NCBI GenBank assembly: GCA_023014365.1
Contig: JAEBUN010000001.1
Coordinates: 3,720,001-3,784,000, forward strand
Source of the DNA: Lepiota brunneoincarnata
Taxonomy: Eukaryota > Basidiomycota > Agaricomycetes > Agaricales > Agaricaceae
Direction of reading: 5' to 3'
Length of the DNA stretch: 64,000 bases
The translations under genes were made by a program, and so were the position numbers. Shown in pieces: positions 10,285 through 22,982 of this stretch. The notes under the pieces are model-generated. The model saw only the letters and a program-made list of their open reading frames with translations. It had not been told where the DNA came from and did no database searches. Numbering within the stretch: the first letter of the stretch is position 1; each line of letters opens with the position of its first letter.

Positions 10285-13200
10285 TTAGTGGTTTTTGGCA
10301 CGTTTCCGCAAATTGCGGAACCAGCTTCCAGTATGGATCCGGAATATATACGTAAAGAGATACGTTGTGACAATCTAAGTAGGCATATCGTCCTCAATGA
10401 CATCAGCTTGTCATGGCAGCAATTGGACACACTTACATTGAACACAATGAAGCCAACCATGGCACCGACATCTCTCCAGCGACGATCATAAGAAATATTA
10501 AAGCCGAACGCGAGGAATGCATCTGTTTCCGCCACACTACAATATTGGCAGGAGGATGTGTCATCGGGGTTAACAAGGTAGCCCCCAGCAGCAGAGATGT
10601 AGTTTGCCAAATACTGCAGACAGGTCTGACCCGCGGGTGGACTGAGGCGCACCAATTCGACATCGGAGCATGTCACTCGCTGGTGTCCGAGAGCTGGGTT
10701 CGAGGTGATCAGTGGAAACTGCCCAAACATGAACACTGGTGTCTCACCGTTCCCAACAGTTCCCTCGACGAAATATGTATAAGGAGAAACCCAATACCTA
10801 AACACGGTCAGTCCACGGGCATTCACGAAACAGGTTTCAGAACCTACATCCATCGCCACCAGCCAAGCTCCCGGAATGGTTGCATTACGCCATTGCTGCG
10901 CCAAGATGTTGAGCCAACTCGAAAAAAAAAGAATCCAGATTCAAAAACTCACAATATAAGCACAAATGAGAACAAGAATCCGAATATGATCGCCGCAATT
11001 TCAGCATTCGGTGCCATAGAGGCCATGCTTTGTCCGATAGTTGAATAATAGATCGGGAATAGGACACCAAACATGAGATAAGTGTACCCAGCCCGGCTGG
11101 TGCTCAGTTGGGAGCTCCAATACCACGCCACGAAATACAACGATGACCCAAGAATGTTCCATGGGACCTCGACCAGTATCTGGGACGTGATCAGCGCCGT
11201 CCAGCTGTACATTCGGCTGGCACGCTCCCGAACTTCATAAATATTGCGAATGGAAATGTATGTGACGATGAGCTGGTTCGCAAGGGGAACACTACCGTTA
11301 CGCATTCGTCAGCGAAGAATATACTTGGGGACAGATATCATCATATACCTGCAGATGAGGCCCATGTAGATAGACTGTGACCGCTTGGTGTTAACCACTC
11401 CTCTACTCCCAAAAACGAAAATACTCACAAAGAGCTTGTTCTGAACACCCTGCTGACTGTCGTCTCCCCTGAAGAAAGTGAACCCGATAAAGAGTCCACT
11501 GACAATATTCAGAGTCAGTTTCGAAGCGAGAAGAGTCGGGTCCCGATAATAGTGCGCAGCATTCCGCTTAACCAGTTCTACCAGCTGGTAGGACCAGGTG
11601 GTCGGAAACTCTGTATGCTGGGCTGTCTGAACCGGCGGGCTTAGACAACCTTCTTTGTGTATTCCCTTGATCATTTGGTCCAAGCCGCTTGCCTCCCGAG
11701 ACCTTCTCCATATTTCATTCCAGTCTTGTTTGGATGATGCCGTCGCCCCAGCCCCTATAACGTCCAACATATATTCCGCTCTAGAAGATGATTTGAGAGT
11801 AGATTTCGAAGAGGTACCATGTTTTTGACTCACGGATTCTCCTGCGGCTGACACTTTCGTGCGCCATGTCTTTCGAAATAATTGATCATGGTATCTCCGT
11901 TCCTGCCAATGTCACCAAAGTAGACCGTCTGTCCACCTTTACGGAGTAGCAGAAGCCTATCAAATATCTAACAATGTGATCAATATCAGAATGAAAAAAG
12001 TTGAAGACTTGAAGCTTGAATTAACAACTTACCGAGAACAGTTCGGCCGAAGGCTGAAGGGAAATCAATTTCGAGCTATAACTGCATCGACAATGTTATT
12101 GTAAATACCTGATGGATCCTGCGCATATTGAAATTTAACAAGTGGGACTGCAGAATAGGAGGGAGCGGCCTTACGTGCATAAAATAGCTTGACCGTGATC
12201 GGCCAAGGTACGCAAGAAAGCCAAGATATTCCAAGCACTTTGCGAATCAAGTCCTGAAGTAGGCTCATCCAAGAACAAAAGCAGCTTAGGCTGCATTACG
12301 TCAGTAATCTCCCATAACCAGAAGCGCCAACAACGTTACCTTTGCAGCTAGTTCAACGCCGATTGTGGTTCTCTTCCGATATTCAACACCTAGCGACCCC
12401 ATAGCAGCATCCCTATACTGCTCCAACCCACAAAGTTGGATGCATTTGTCAACGCTGCAATGTTTGAGGGCTAATGTTTCGAAACCCGAGACCCAGAACG
12501 TAACTCACTAGGCTTCCTTCTCGCCATCAGAGACGGAGGCTGGCTGGCGTAGTTTTGCAGAGAAGAGCAGAGCCTCCCGAACCGTCATTGACGGAAGGTG
12601 CGTATCTATCTGCTGACAGTAGCCTCTAAAGGCGGAGGATTCATGATAATCCACATTAATAAATCACACCAAACGTACGTCTGCGTCTGGAAGTCGTCAG
12701 GGAGGGCTTGCCCATTGACGAAACGCTCTCCAGTAATTTTACCGATATCAGTGCGTTGGGCCAACACATTCAATAGTGTTGTCTGTCGATAGTGGACAGT
12801 GGTCAGAAAGCAATCATCTCGGGAAGTCATCGCACCTTTCCAGCACCTGACTCTCCCATCAAGGCTGTGATACGTCCAGGAGCTACAAAGCCCGAAACCT
12901 CATCGAGTAAGGTTCTCTCTCCATCCGCGACGGGTATGCTATAACGCAGATGCAGAAAAGTAAAGGTGCCGACCATGATCGGGGGCTTCGCCGTCACATC
13001 AAGGACATTACTAGTAGGCTTTTCCAGTGTTTCGTCTTGGCTGTCACCCTTCTCTTCATCTCCAGACGGATACGAAACTGATCTCTTGCCTCGCTTGAAT
13101 AAAACCACCTTGTTCTGTACGGCCGTCTGGGTGTTGACTTCGGTAAATAGGAATAAGGCCGACATAAAAAGGACGCCGAAAGCAACAATGATACCGAAAT

Positions 13201-16000
13201 TCTGAGTAAAACACACTGTCAGATCTTCGAGCAATGGAATCAAGGGGGGTTATTTTACTGACGCGCCACAAATGGTCGTATGAATACCCATAAGCCAGGA
13301 GTACAAAACGGGAGCCATTAACCATAGGCTCCCCAGGCAGCGATCCAACCGTTGTACAGACTTGATTTGCCAAGGTAACATTTTCATAGCCTGGGCCCTG
13401 TGGTATGAGTGAAGCACATGTAGCGTTGAGGGTGTTGAATTCATTCGTCATAAGTGCATCAAATCCATAGCGTATAGGCTTGTGTACCGCGTCAGTGATG
13501 AGGTCCTGTCCATCAACCAAAGCCAAACGGTCACTCACATTAATATAGACTAGCCATCGCAAAGGCCAAACCATCGAGCGTTCAGGCAAAGTATAACCTG
13601 AAGAACGCCTGAGTACATCTGAGGGAAGTCTAGATCCTTTGACTCTCACCCGTGTAGATTGAAAACGCGAGTAACGAAATTCCCGCACAAGTGGTTGCTG
13701 GGGCTATGACACGAAAACTTGAGTTACAGCTGCAATCCCCATAATCCTTTGGGACTAACCTTCCGTCGCAAAAGCAGCAGCCAATGCCCTGAACCATGCC
13801 CTCATGGTGAGTGACATGACAAACACAAACAAGAAAAAAATGCTATGAGAGTTATCACGCCATTAAAAGTAAACAAACCATTGGACTCTCCATGAGCAGG
13901 GATTGAGACATACAAGAACTGGGCTGCAGAGCCTTGCAACCCAACCAATGCGTAAATCAAGCCACCAAAAACCACAACGCAGATGAAGGTGACAGGGACG
14001 TCGACGAGGGTATACGCCACAGCGTCAATGAAAGGATGGTAGAGCGCCCAGCGGTGATGCCGAAGCACAATTGGCCGCTGAGAGAATAGTGCTGGAATTT
14101 CTGAGAGTGTCAACAGGGCGGCGAAAAGGAGAGCACTGTCAAAAGCATTCCTTAATATTCGGTCGATACGTCGCTGAAGGATCACCTACAAGAAGAGAAC
14201 ACCACTCCGAGAGAAAAATCCATTAGTCGTTTTTGGGGCTTTGAGAAAGACAGTTCCAGTAATGACGCCTTGGAAGAGGTAAGAGCTAAAAGCGAGATCC
14301 TACTAAGCAGCTGCAGGGTCAAAGTGTTTGAACCACCCACAAAATATTCAGGGAAGTCGCAAGCATATTTCCACGAAGAATTTGCATCCGCCTGACCATA
14401 ACCGCTCTTGCTTGCATGGGCAAAGAAACGGTGTAAGCTGAACCAGCACGTGCGGTAGTAACTCGTTCGCTTCGAACATTTTGACGATATTCATCTGCCC
14501 TTGCCTTATTCCCCACATACTCTCCGCGGTATGCTTCGATATCTTTGCGATTCGCGTCTCCAAAGGAGGAACTTTTGAAGTAGTTTGCGAATTCCTGCGC
14601 CGCCTTGGGAAGATTGGCCAAAGTATCCCGTGGCGTCCGAGTTCGTGGATCCGTCACAGACACTAAGAAATCGGCAGTTGTTTGCCTCGGTGCCGGGATG
14701 TAGCCCATGTTGGTGAAGTAATCTCGCGCCATCTTTGCAGGTCCAAAGTAAGCCATTCGGCCCTCATAAATGAGGCAAACCTGTGCGAAAAATTCAGGAT
14801 TTTCGTCACGGTACACAAGAAGCAACAAACCTTGTCCACGAGCTCGAATAACTGTTCGCCTGCTTGATAGAGCGAAACGATAGTCGTAAGGCGACCGATG
14901 TTCGTTGCTAACCGCAAGGCTCTCATGTACTCCACAGCAGTCGATGAATCAAGACCCCGCGTAGAGCTCGCACCGTGTCAAAATAAACGTGCACGCAAAT
15001 GTGATGAAGGGCGACTCACTTGTCCCAGGCAGTAATACAACCACGACTGGCAAGAACCTCACAAATAGACACCCGTTTCTTCTCGCCACCAGATATACCA
15101 CGTATCAGAGCATCGCCGACTGGAGTATCTCGGGCATGCTGGAGACCAAAGAGTGTCAGCAGTGCATCTGTCACAAGCTCGGTATAGTCCGTCCTCGATT
15201 GACCTTGTCGGTCGCGGGGTGCTCGAAGGCGTGCTGCAAACCGGATGGTCTGCGCGACGGTAAGGGATGGGAAATGGATGTCGTCTTCGGGGCAATATTG
15301 GACATCGCCTCGATAGTGTTTCTCGACCTCGCCCGGTAGCAAACTGTCATAATAAACCTGTCCTTCCACGGCATGATACTCTTGCCTCCGATTCGTCAAT
15401 GTTTTCAGCAACGTACTACAACCCGAGCCAGGGCTTCCCAGTACAACTGAATGGGCATGACACATGAAAAAAAAAATTAACCTGATGAGACCTGTGCCTG
15501 CTCACGTAGAATTTCCCCAGAACGTATGACGCCCTCAAATCCTTTGATGATGTCTCGTGTCGGAGGGTGGCGAGAGCTTTGAATATTTTCAATGATATTG
15601 AGCGGGCTTAACAGCGATCCCAGAGTCTCTTGATGCGCTACACTAGCACCTATACCCATGACACCTAGGTCTTTGAACATGATGCCCAATTCCCTTGGTT
15701 TAACATCAGCTTCAGTTCGACTAGCCATCAGTATCAGTTCCGAAAATTTGCTGTAGAACCTGAAAATATTTCACAACCTTTTGAGCACCGCCCGGAGAGT
15801 TTTCTCAAAATCGAAACTACGACCCGGGTGAGATAGTTGAGATAATGTTCGCTCTAACTGCTTGACTCCTTCAGGATCGAAGTAATCTAGTCCGACGCGT
15901 GCGGGTGCAGTGTCCGGCTATTCCAGACGCATATAATCAATAACGCACGCAATAAAAATGCTCCTAAGCTTACTGTGGATGGTGTAGCATGGCCGCTCAT
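10285..16000 (-). CDS. PDR-type (ABCG) full-size ABC transporter
   Basis: Plasma-membrane ATP-driven exporter of hydrophobic compounds (pleiotropic drug resistance family). My 26-exon model starts at ATG 16000 (MSGHATPST), ends at TAA 10285-10287 and sums to 4323 bases, 1440 residues, normal for PDR pumps, with no frameshift. NBD1 (about residues 125-330) has the PDR Cys-type Walker [13 protein letters not shown] and signature [13 protein letters not shown]1 follows, with [21 protein letters not shown]2 has GESGAGKTTLLNV, signature-like [15 protein letters not shown] and [18 protein letters not shown]2 reaches the C-terminus. A 10-base exon (12109-12118) encodes the core of IHQPSAELF; exons of 21 (12033-12053) and 26 bases (11349-11374) also occur. 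A few boundaries, such as the 37-base intron at 14300-14336, are less certain. Confidence 0.95.
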
Positions 16001-17456
16001 TCAAGCAAGAAAACCGGGCGTTCGGATGGGGATGGGACTGGAGGTTTGAGATTCGAGAATCGTAAGCGAGTCACATTTCCGCATCCTTGATGTTGTTGTT
16101 ATATACTGTGATGGCGATAGTGCTCCCCCGGGACCTTTCTGGGTTGACTCGGGTATGGATGTCAAGACTGAGTCAAAAACGATTCCGATGACCCCCGGCC
16201 ATAACGGTAATGTGATGATTATCGCCTCTGGAATACGGTCTTGGGACGAATGACCGTTGTACAGTACTTTGCTCCATCTGATTGGTCGGTCATTTTTCCC
16301 ATGCCCGGGCAGAAATGTATTTTGACGGAGAAATGCGGAACAGGGGCCACCAAGCGCAGCTTGAGGCGACGGTCGCTGGGAAGCCGGGGGGGTACGCGTC
16401 CTGTACTTTGCGGCGCCCGGCAAGCAGTCGTCCATGTTTGCTGCGGCTGCCTTTCGAAGCAGCAGTCTCGTTATTTAGCCCTGGTCACATGACCTCCGTC
16501 CTCATTCCGAGAGGCCCAGAGTCCAGACCCTGCCAAATGACGATGTTGTTCAAATGCGCACCTTCAAAGGATGATCAACAGGGGCATGGGTGGCATTGGA
16601 ACGATAACAAGCCAAGCAGTGATCTGTCCGTACAAAAAGTGACCCGAACTGCAGACGGTGTCTTCTAGCGCACCACTTTGGTGCAAAGAAACAAAATTAA
16701 TGAATCATTTCCCGTTTGTTGCCCCTCTGCCGAGGCATGACGTCACGAGTATCTTTGGAGTCACCCAATCAGGGAGTTGATTAAAATTAGCATCGCATAC
16801 ACAAAAACTCTAAAGCTACTGGCACAAATTCAAACCCTCCCCCTCCAAGGTTCACATTCAAACAACCACAAAAAGTGGACACTGGTCACGTTCCCACCTC
16901 AAGCTACACAGCAACCGGAAGCCCAGAGAAGCCAAGAAAATCTCCATTAAAAAAAACCGCTCACCTATATGTCATCATTTACGAGAGAGAGAGAGAGAGC
17001 GAGTCCCCACCTCTCCCTCGTTGCGACAAACATGCTTCCATCATTGATCCCATGGCCGAAATGAAAGTGGAGATACTACATAAAAACAACGAGCCAATAA
17101 CGGAAATCACCAGGGCCACCCCTCCCCCTTTGCCCAAGGCCCAGTTGATATGTAAGCCGGTTCTACATACATAACGTACCGCTTGCAACCACCAGGGCAG
17201 CCTTATTCGGACTTCTGGCTCGCGTTCCTGACACTCAAGGCACAGATGGGGGTATTCTGGTGAAGTCTATCTTATTCGTCAGCCGATTTATCGTTTTGGC
17301 AACCTGCTGGTCCGAGACGGATAGCTGACAAGGATAGACGGGCGGAGCTTCGCAGTGATCCAGAGATTTCTGGATACAAAGTGAAATAATTGCCAAATTA
17401 GAGTGGTAACATTGTAAGAATATGCGGGTCCAATGATAATTAAGATATCATTTCAT

Positions 17457-17495
<39 letters not shown>

Positions 17496-17765
17496 CATGC
17501 ATTTTGATCCCCGAAGGGGAAGTTGAAGGAGGAAACTACAACTAATTCAGGTAGCAGTAATGAAGGAACAAGGCTCGTATGTTACAGTTGAGCGGCGAAG
17601 TGAGTTTAGGCTACAGGAAGGACGTCATCGCGACCAGAAAGCGAAGCATGAAAGGATGATGCAACAACATGACATAAGGGAAAAACCGAACGGCTGTCTC
17701 CGATTCATTATCGCTCATCAAGCTTCGCACTAGAACAGAGACATTTACTCACCATTAAATCAATA
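16001..17765. other. Intergenic region upstream of the ABC gene
   Basis: No supported gene. The open minus frame at 16001-16435 lies directly upstream of the transporter start and has no domain features, so it is probably promoter and leader. Low-complexity stretches occur at 16840-17170, and the GA-rich tracts at 16983-17000 and 17459-17493 are noted separately. Confidence 0.5.
17459..17493. repeat. (AG)n microsatellite
   Basis: An uninterrupted AG dinucleotide run of about 35 bases. A shorter interrupted GA tract lies at 16983-17000. Confidence 0.95.
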
Positions 17766-19035
17766 TTATATTTCCCTCCACATCAACTCGCAATTCGTCT
17801 CATAGTCCATCCGACACACCCCATCCACCACTGATACCACGGTCCTTTCAAAGTCGTGCACGAAAATAACTCGTGAGACCGAGGGGGTATACAGTCTCAT
17901 CTCACTTGCGAGCGCACGAAACGCAGGTGGAGATGAAGGGGGCGGAACCCAGTCCGAAACTTCAACTTCAACACATTGGATCCGTGGCAGTCGCATCAGA
18001 AGTCCATAAAACTGGAGGCGCTAGAAAGAAAAGAAGGGGTGTTGGCAGGGACCCATTTAATGAGGGGGCTTCGGCATTACAAGCATCCTAATCACCGCTC
18101 ACCTCTCTTCCGGAAATGGGGAGAACCAGCGTGCCAAGGTATCTCAGCTCCGACGAAGTGGCCTTGGTGTTTACGATTGACGACAAGAGTTCCGCGGAGA
18201 ACGACTCGGCATATGACGAGTCTGCTATGTCCAGAGAACGTAATGAACGTGTCGATTGGCGTATCTTTGACATGAGCAATGCCATTTCCGCCCGTTTTTC
18301 GGCCAGCTGGGTGCGGGAGAAGCAGGTCTTGAGGCGTGTAATGGGCCGGTTGGGAACGATAACTACGGCTGCTTCGGAGAACGTGCATTCCAACGTCGAG
18401 AGATTCGGGAACGCAGACGCGGCAAGCGGCGTAGGGGAACTTGAGGCCGGTGTTTCATCGGTCGGCGTGGAAGAGTCATTGGTATCGACATAGTCTATGA
18501 GATAGAGATCGTTCAATTTTGACTGTTTGTTGAGGAATGCAACGAGGTGATTGTCCCAGTTAAGGTCGCAATGAAAGCTTCTGAGCTGGAATGTGCACTT
18601 GTCCAGAATCCACGAGGCATTTGCGTTGGAGCTATTAGTGATGTGAATGTTGAGATAACGGAGATTTATGATTCGCTCCAATGCCTGGGCGATGGAGCCC
18701 CAGTATTCGTCGGGTAGCTCGTAGCTCGGCTCTTCTTCCTCGCTATCACTGCCGCCGCCAGCTGCCCCCTCCTCTGCCGTAGCATAGATGGTGAGGGCGT
18801 CAACGAAGGTCGAGATCCTGAGGTTACTGGCAAGCGTGCGACAGAGCAGGAGCGTCTCTCGGATGGTGCGCATGTAGAGTGTGTTGTAGAGGGCGCGTTC
18901 CGCAAACTTTTGAAATCCTTTGCAAACTCGACAGAGATTGGCGAGATCATCGCGACTTCCGACTTCGTTCACAACATTGCGGCATACCTCCAGTGTCAAT
19001 GCCATAGACACTTGAGCATACCCTACACTGTGCAT
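17766..19035 (-). CDS. F-box-like / leucine-rich hypothetical protein
   Basis: Two exons fit: 19035-18103 and 18020-17766, joined by an intron with GTGAGC donor and TTTCTAG acceptor. They give about 395 residues ending at TAA 17766-17768. The N-terminus (LEVCRNVVNEVGSRDDLANLCRVCKGFQ split over residues 15-42) resembles the degenerate F-box start of many Agaricomycete proteins, followed by leucine-rich segments such as LRYLNIHI and LSTLECTF and an acidic insert (SDSEEEE). Such proteins usually act as SCF ubiquitin-ligase adaptors, but Skp1 binding is only inferred here. The start is uncertain: ATG 19005 (MALTLEV) or an upstream exon ending before TATGCACAG near 19035 are alternatives. Confidence 0.7.
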
Positions 19036-20833
19036 AAGGTGAGTGAATCGGGCGTAAAGGCACCAAGAAGCTCACCCAATCTTCCCCGAAGGAACAGCTG
19101 AGGACCCGTTGTTGGAAGCCGTGGTGGATGAACTTGCCTAGAGACCGATGGGATGAGGGGTAAGCTTATGAATGCTCAGCACATCGGACATCGAAATACC
19201 TGGAGCGGCGATTTTGAAATGACAGACTAAAATGGCCAGTAGTGCCACCGGCCTATGACGGATGGATGCTGAATAAAGAGGGACGGAAAGGGATTGAGGT
19301 CAAATAGGTGAACGCTTCTATGGGAGGCGCTATTTATGTAGGAAACGGCATCGTGGAAATCTTGACGGAGGCATTTCGGAATCAAGGGGGTGATCTCCGG
19401 GACAGGCCAGCAAAGAAACACTTTCCCAGCGTTTGTGAGGCTCTAGCCTTTCGTTCATCCCACCGCGCCCCCCGCAAGAAATCCACATTGCGGTGCTTCC
19501 CGCCCTGGCTGCGCATAATCTCACACTAGTTACTCGATGTTCCACGTGGCCGCCACGCGCGGGGCCCCGCTCGCGTGGTTCGCTTCGTTCGGGATCCTCG
19601 GAAGGCAACAGAATAGGTGGTTACTGAGGGTTGGGATGACAATGATTTTGAGATGGTCCTATCGCAATCGTCCGAAATATGTTTACACTTTTCTACGAGT
19701 TCGTGTTCTCAGCCCTGGCATAGAGACATCAACAAAAATTTAATAAGGCTTGGGTTGAGACGCATTGATGGAGATAAGTTGGGTGCTAATGAAATTTCCA
19801 AATCGTCTGTCAGCGCCAGCAAAAGTCTTTTAATGAAAACCCGTCCCTTTGGAAATAGAGCGTGCCGTGAAGCTCAATTCGGTCATTCGATATTCATCGC
19901 TTTCCCGCTCACACTAAATGTTTCAGGTTTCCAGTCGGAAAATGTTCACACACGCCAGTGGAGACGTTTGGTGCCCTCCCCTAGAATGGCGGCACCCTGC
20001 CCCGCCTTTCGAGGATGATTGTCCGAATTCCAAAACATACTTGTTCCGGTATTAATCCCAGGCCGCAACGGCTCCCAGGCCTCTCCTAACTGTGGTCTCC
20101 AAAATTAAGGGGGCCTATAAAATGAGAGAACGTGAGATCTCTAACAAAATGGATCTGAGGGACGTATCTGAGCGACTCGAACGCCGTTGATCAGGGAACC
20201 AAGTCATGAGAGCATATGGCACCCGGCGCCTTCGCTGGGACAAAAATTCAGTTTATGTTACAGCTCCAGAGTATCGGCAGGTGCTCAAACCCAGCTCGTA
20301 TTCCTGGGTGCTTCTTTTTCCCAAGCAGTTGTGGTTTCCAGGAGCCCGAGTTCGTGGGCATCTTACGATAGAGATTCAATATATCGCGCCCACTCTGGAG
20401 ACTACGTCTTCTGCCTAGCTGGGTATCTACTGTCAGAGATTGTTGAGGTTGACTCGAAGTGGAAGGTGACGTTTATGGCGCTCCGTGATCAACGTAGTTC
20501 AGAGGAACATAGCGGGTCAGCCTCGGGAGGGTCCTCTCATTTGAAGTTGACATCTTAGGTTATTCGAAGAGTCGAATGGCACCAAGTATGAGAATTATTG
20601 GTGGTCGACGGGAAATCAAACGTCAGAAGGAGGGTCGATGTGTGAATCGGGTTAATTGCGGTCATGTACTTTTTGCCGATGAAATCGAGGACATCATCAT
20701 GGCATTGGCTCTGGCGTAACAAAGTGGGACGAATGCAACGAGTGCAGAGAAGGACAAGAGTATACCTATAAGCAAATGTAAACCGATGAGTTAATGATTT
20801 TTGGGAAGCGCTGTATTCACCGATTCGTAGACG
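19036..20833. other. Intergenic region, no supported gene
   Basis: Plus-strand frames at 19617-20018 and 20187-20558 are open but show no domain, no compositional bias and no matching introns. I treat them as chance. Confidence 0.45.
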
Positions 20834-21553
20834 CTACTCCAATTTCTCAAGCTCGTCCAATCGCGATAGCACTACGTCCTTGCTAGTCTCCTCGACCTCC
20901 CCAGCAAGGAAAATCTCGTCCAAAATGGCGTAGACCTGAGACAGAAATGTTCGATGAATCTCCGCCGTCGTCCACCCTTTTAAGCTGACCTTATAGAAGT
21001 TGAACACCAGGTCCAGCTCACATACGTTATCAAAGAACGAGTCTGATACTTTTAGTACCCAGTCCAGACTTGAGGTCGCATCTAGAACATACCCAAGACT
21101 TCCACAAAGAGGTGAATTGCCTCCAAATAAGCCAACTCGTTATCATTTGCATCTACACAGACGCAGAAGAACAATCCCGCATAACGTCGGTATACGACCT
21201 TGTAGTTGCGAAACTGGAGCCATCAAGCAATTCAGTAATTGCCACCGAGTCTCACCCATCGGGTCCAGCGAAGCGCACCTCGACGAAATTGGATTGATAC
21301 TTCTGATCCCTAGACGCCACCAATCGGTGGACTTCGCCGCGCAGTCTCACCTAGGGAACCCTCTTGATGAGACCTCACCCCTACCAAGTGGCAACAAGAA
21401 GATCGAAGTTCTGACCTTCTCCTCGTCGTCGTAAGGGACATACCACTTGGACAATCTTGTCTTTCCTTGTCTGTTCTTCAAGACTTTGTCATGGAAAATG
21501 CACGTACGTAGCAGTGTGCAGCTGCTCACCTGCACCAGGATGAATCTGATCAT
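20834..21553 (-). CDS. APS2: AP-2 complex subunit sigma
   Basis: Small sigma subunit of the clathrin adaptor AP-2, which sits in the core at the plasma membrane and helps bind dileucine cargo signals during endocytosis. Six exons (21553-21530, 21475-21416, 21350-21279, 21213-21093, 21042-20990, 20935-20834) sum to 432 bases, 143 residues, the usual length. Conserved segments read [73 protein letters not shown] and [17 protein letters not shown]. All introns are GT-AG and 50-65 bases. I see no damage. AP-1 sigma is a paralogue, but the [15 protein letters not shown] end fits AP-2. Confidence 0.97.
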
Positions 21554-22982
21554 CGTGTCGGAGGATGAGCACGACAACGGAATGGGACATGTCTTTGTTT
21601 GGCGAGTTCGTGAGAATTAAATAATGGTTCCTTTTCGTCATCCAAAATCCCTTCTCAAGCCCTCGACGTAAGTCTTCTCCCGAGATTCCTCCCTCTGCAA
21701 GTCACACAAACGTCCAATAACTTGACGACGAACTAGGAACACGCACCGGCCCCCGTCCCTTAGGGTCACCTCGGACGCTCGGCCATTACGAGAGCTACAA
21801 ATCGTAAACCTAAAACATAATCCTAATGAAATTTACATTCATTCCTTCACTGCAACCAAGCCCACTAACCCCACAGCTCCGAAGCCCCGGGATTGCTTGC
21901 CAAGCACGAACCATCACCTTGAACGCACGACTGGCCATTTCTTCAACCACAACGTCACTGTCGTCTCCCAGCCCGGACTCAATTCCATGACTGGACCGCC
22001 ACAATCAACTTCTCCCTCGACCACCACTCTCCAAACCAGGGGTGGAAGTGGCCCGTATACCACCCCCCCCCCCCACCTTAAACCCTCTAACCGCCCATGT
22101 TCAACCCTTTTTCCGACGTCCCGGCACCAAACATTGACCGAATCCTTCCATTTTCTCTCATCTCGTCACCCTGTCTCTGGCGGTCAAATCATCACTCAAA
22201 AAATGTCAAAAATGCTACTCGAAAATATCACAGCCTACTATTCAAATCCATGGCCCAATCATGGACAAGTAACCTCCGGGTCGCTGAAACCCGATCCTCT
22301 CGTCACATAGGTAGAACCTATTGATTTATAGGAAAACCACAGTCAGTGCTTGCGGGCAGGGGCCACTGGACACTTCGTGAACCCTTGCCAAGGTAACCAA
22401 GTGCCGCGGCAACAAGCATAAATCTCCGGGGGACCCTTTCTCCAAGCTTTTTTTTTTTTTTTTTCAAATGATTTTCTCGGCGCCCGGAAAGCTTCGTCAG
22501 TGGCGCTATTACTGGATTTCGCGTCGGTGGAGAATTGGGCAATGATACGCGATCCAAACAAGTTCTCACTCTCGGAACCAGATTATCGCAGTGAACAAAA
22601 CTAGACCCGGGGCTTGTGAAACTCTGAAGGCCTGCGAGTCTCAAACTTGTATCCTAACGACCCCCCACCGACCTCCTCAGGGCCCTATTTGTATACCTCT
22701 AAGATGCTTGGCTCCAAAAATACAACAAGCATAATCTCATCTATTACATTTAACAAAATCCAGCTCTGCTCAACGAACGCGTCCGCAGAAGTTGAAAGCA
22801 GTAAATATCATATCTGAACAAGAGCTAAGCACATCAAAATAAAGACCAGGGTCCGTATATATACGTGAAACAAGAATAGTGTATATAAGAAGCATAAGCA
22901 TATTGCAACAGCCACGACAAATACATGATCACAGGTATTTACTCCCCGGCGAACAATCTAACAATCATATAAGTGGCCGAGC
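21554..22982. other. Intergenic region with homopolymer tracts
   Basis: No supported gene. It contains a C-rich run near 22061-22075 and a T run at 22448-22464. It separates the 5' end of APS2 from the 3' end of chitin synthase. Confidence 0.5.

Noticed and set aside
10275..10904. Long literal open frame at the end of the ABC gene as a separate protein
   Set aside because: It reads through introns; splicing at 10847-10798 and 10436-10375 restores the transporter C-terminus.
16001..16435. 144-codon open frame directly upstream of the ABC transporter
   Set aside because: No domain, no splice partner, and it overlaps the expected promoter.
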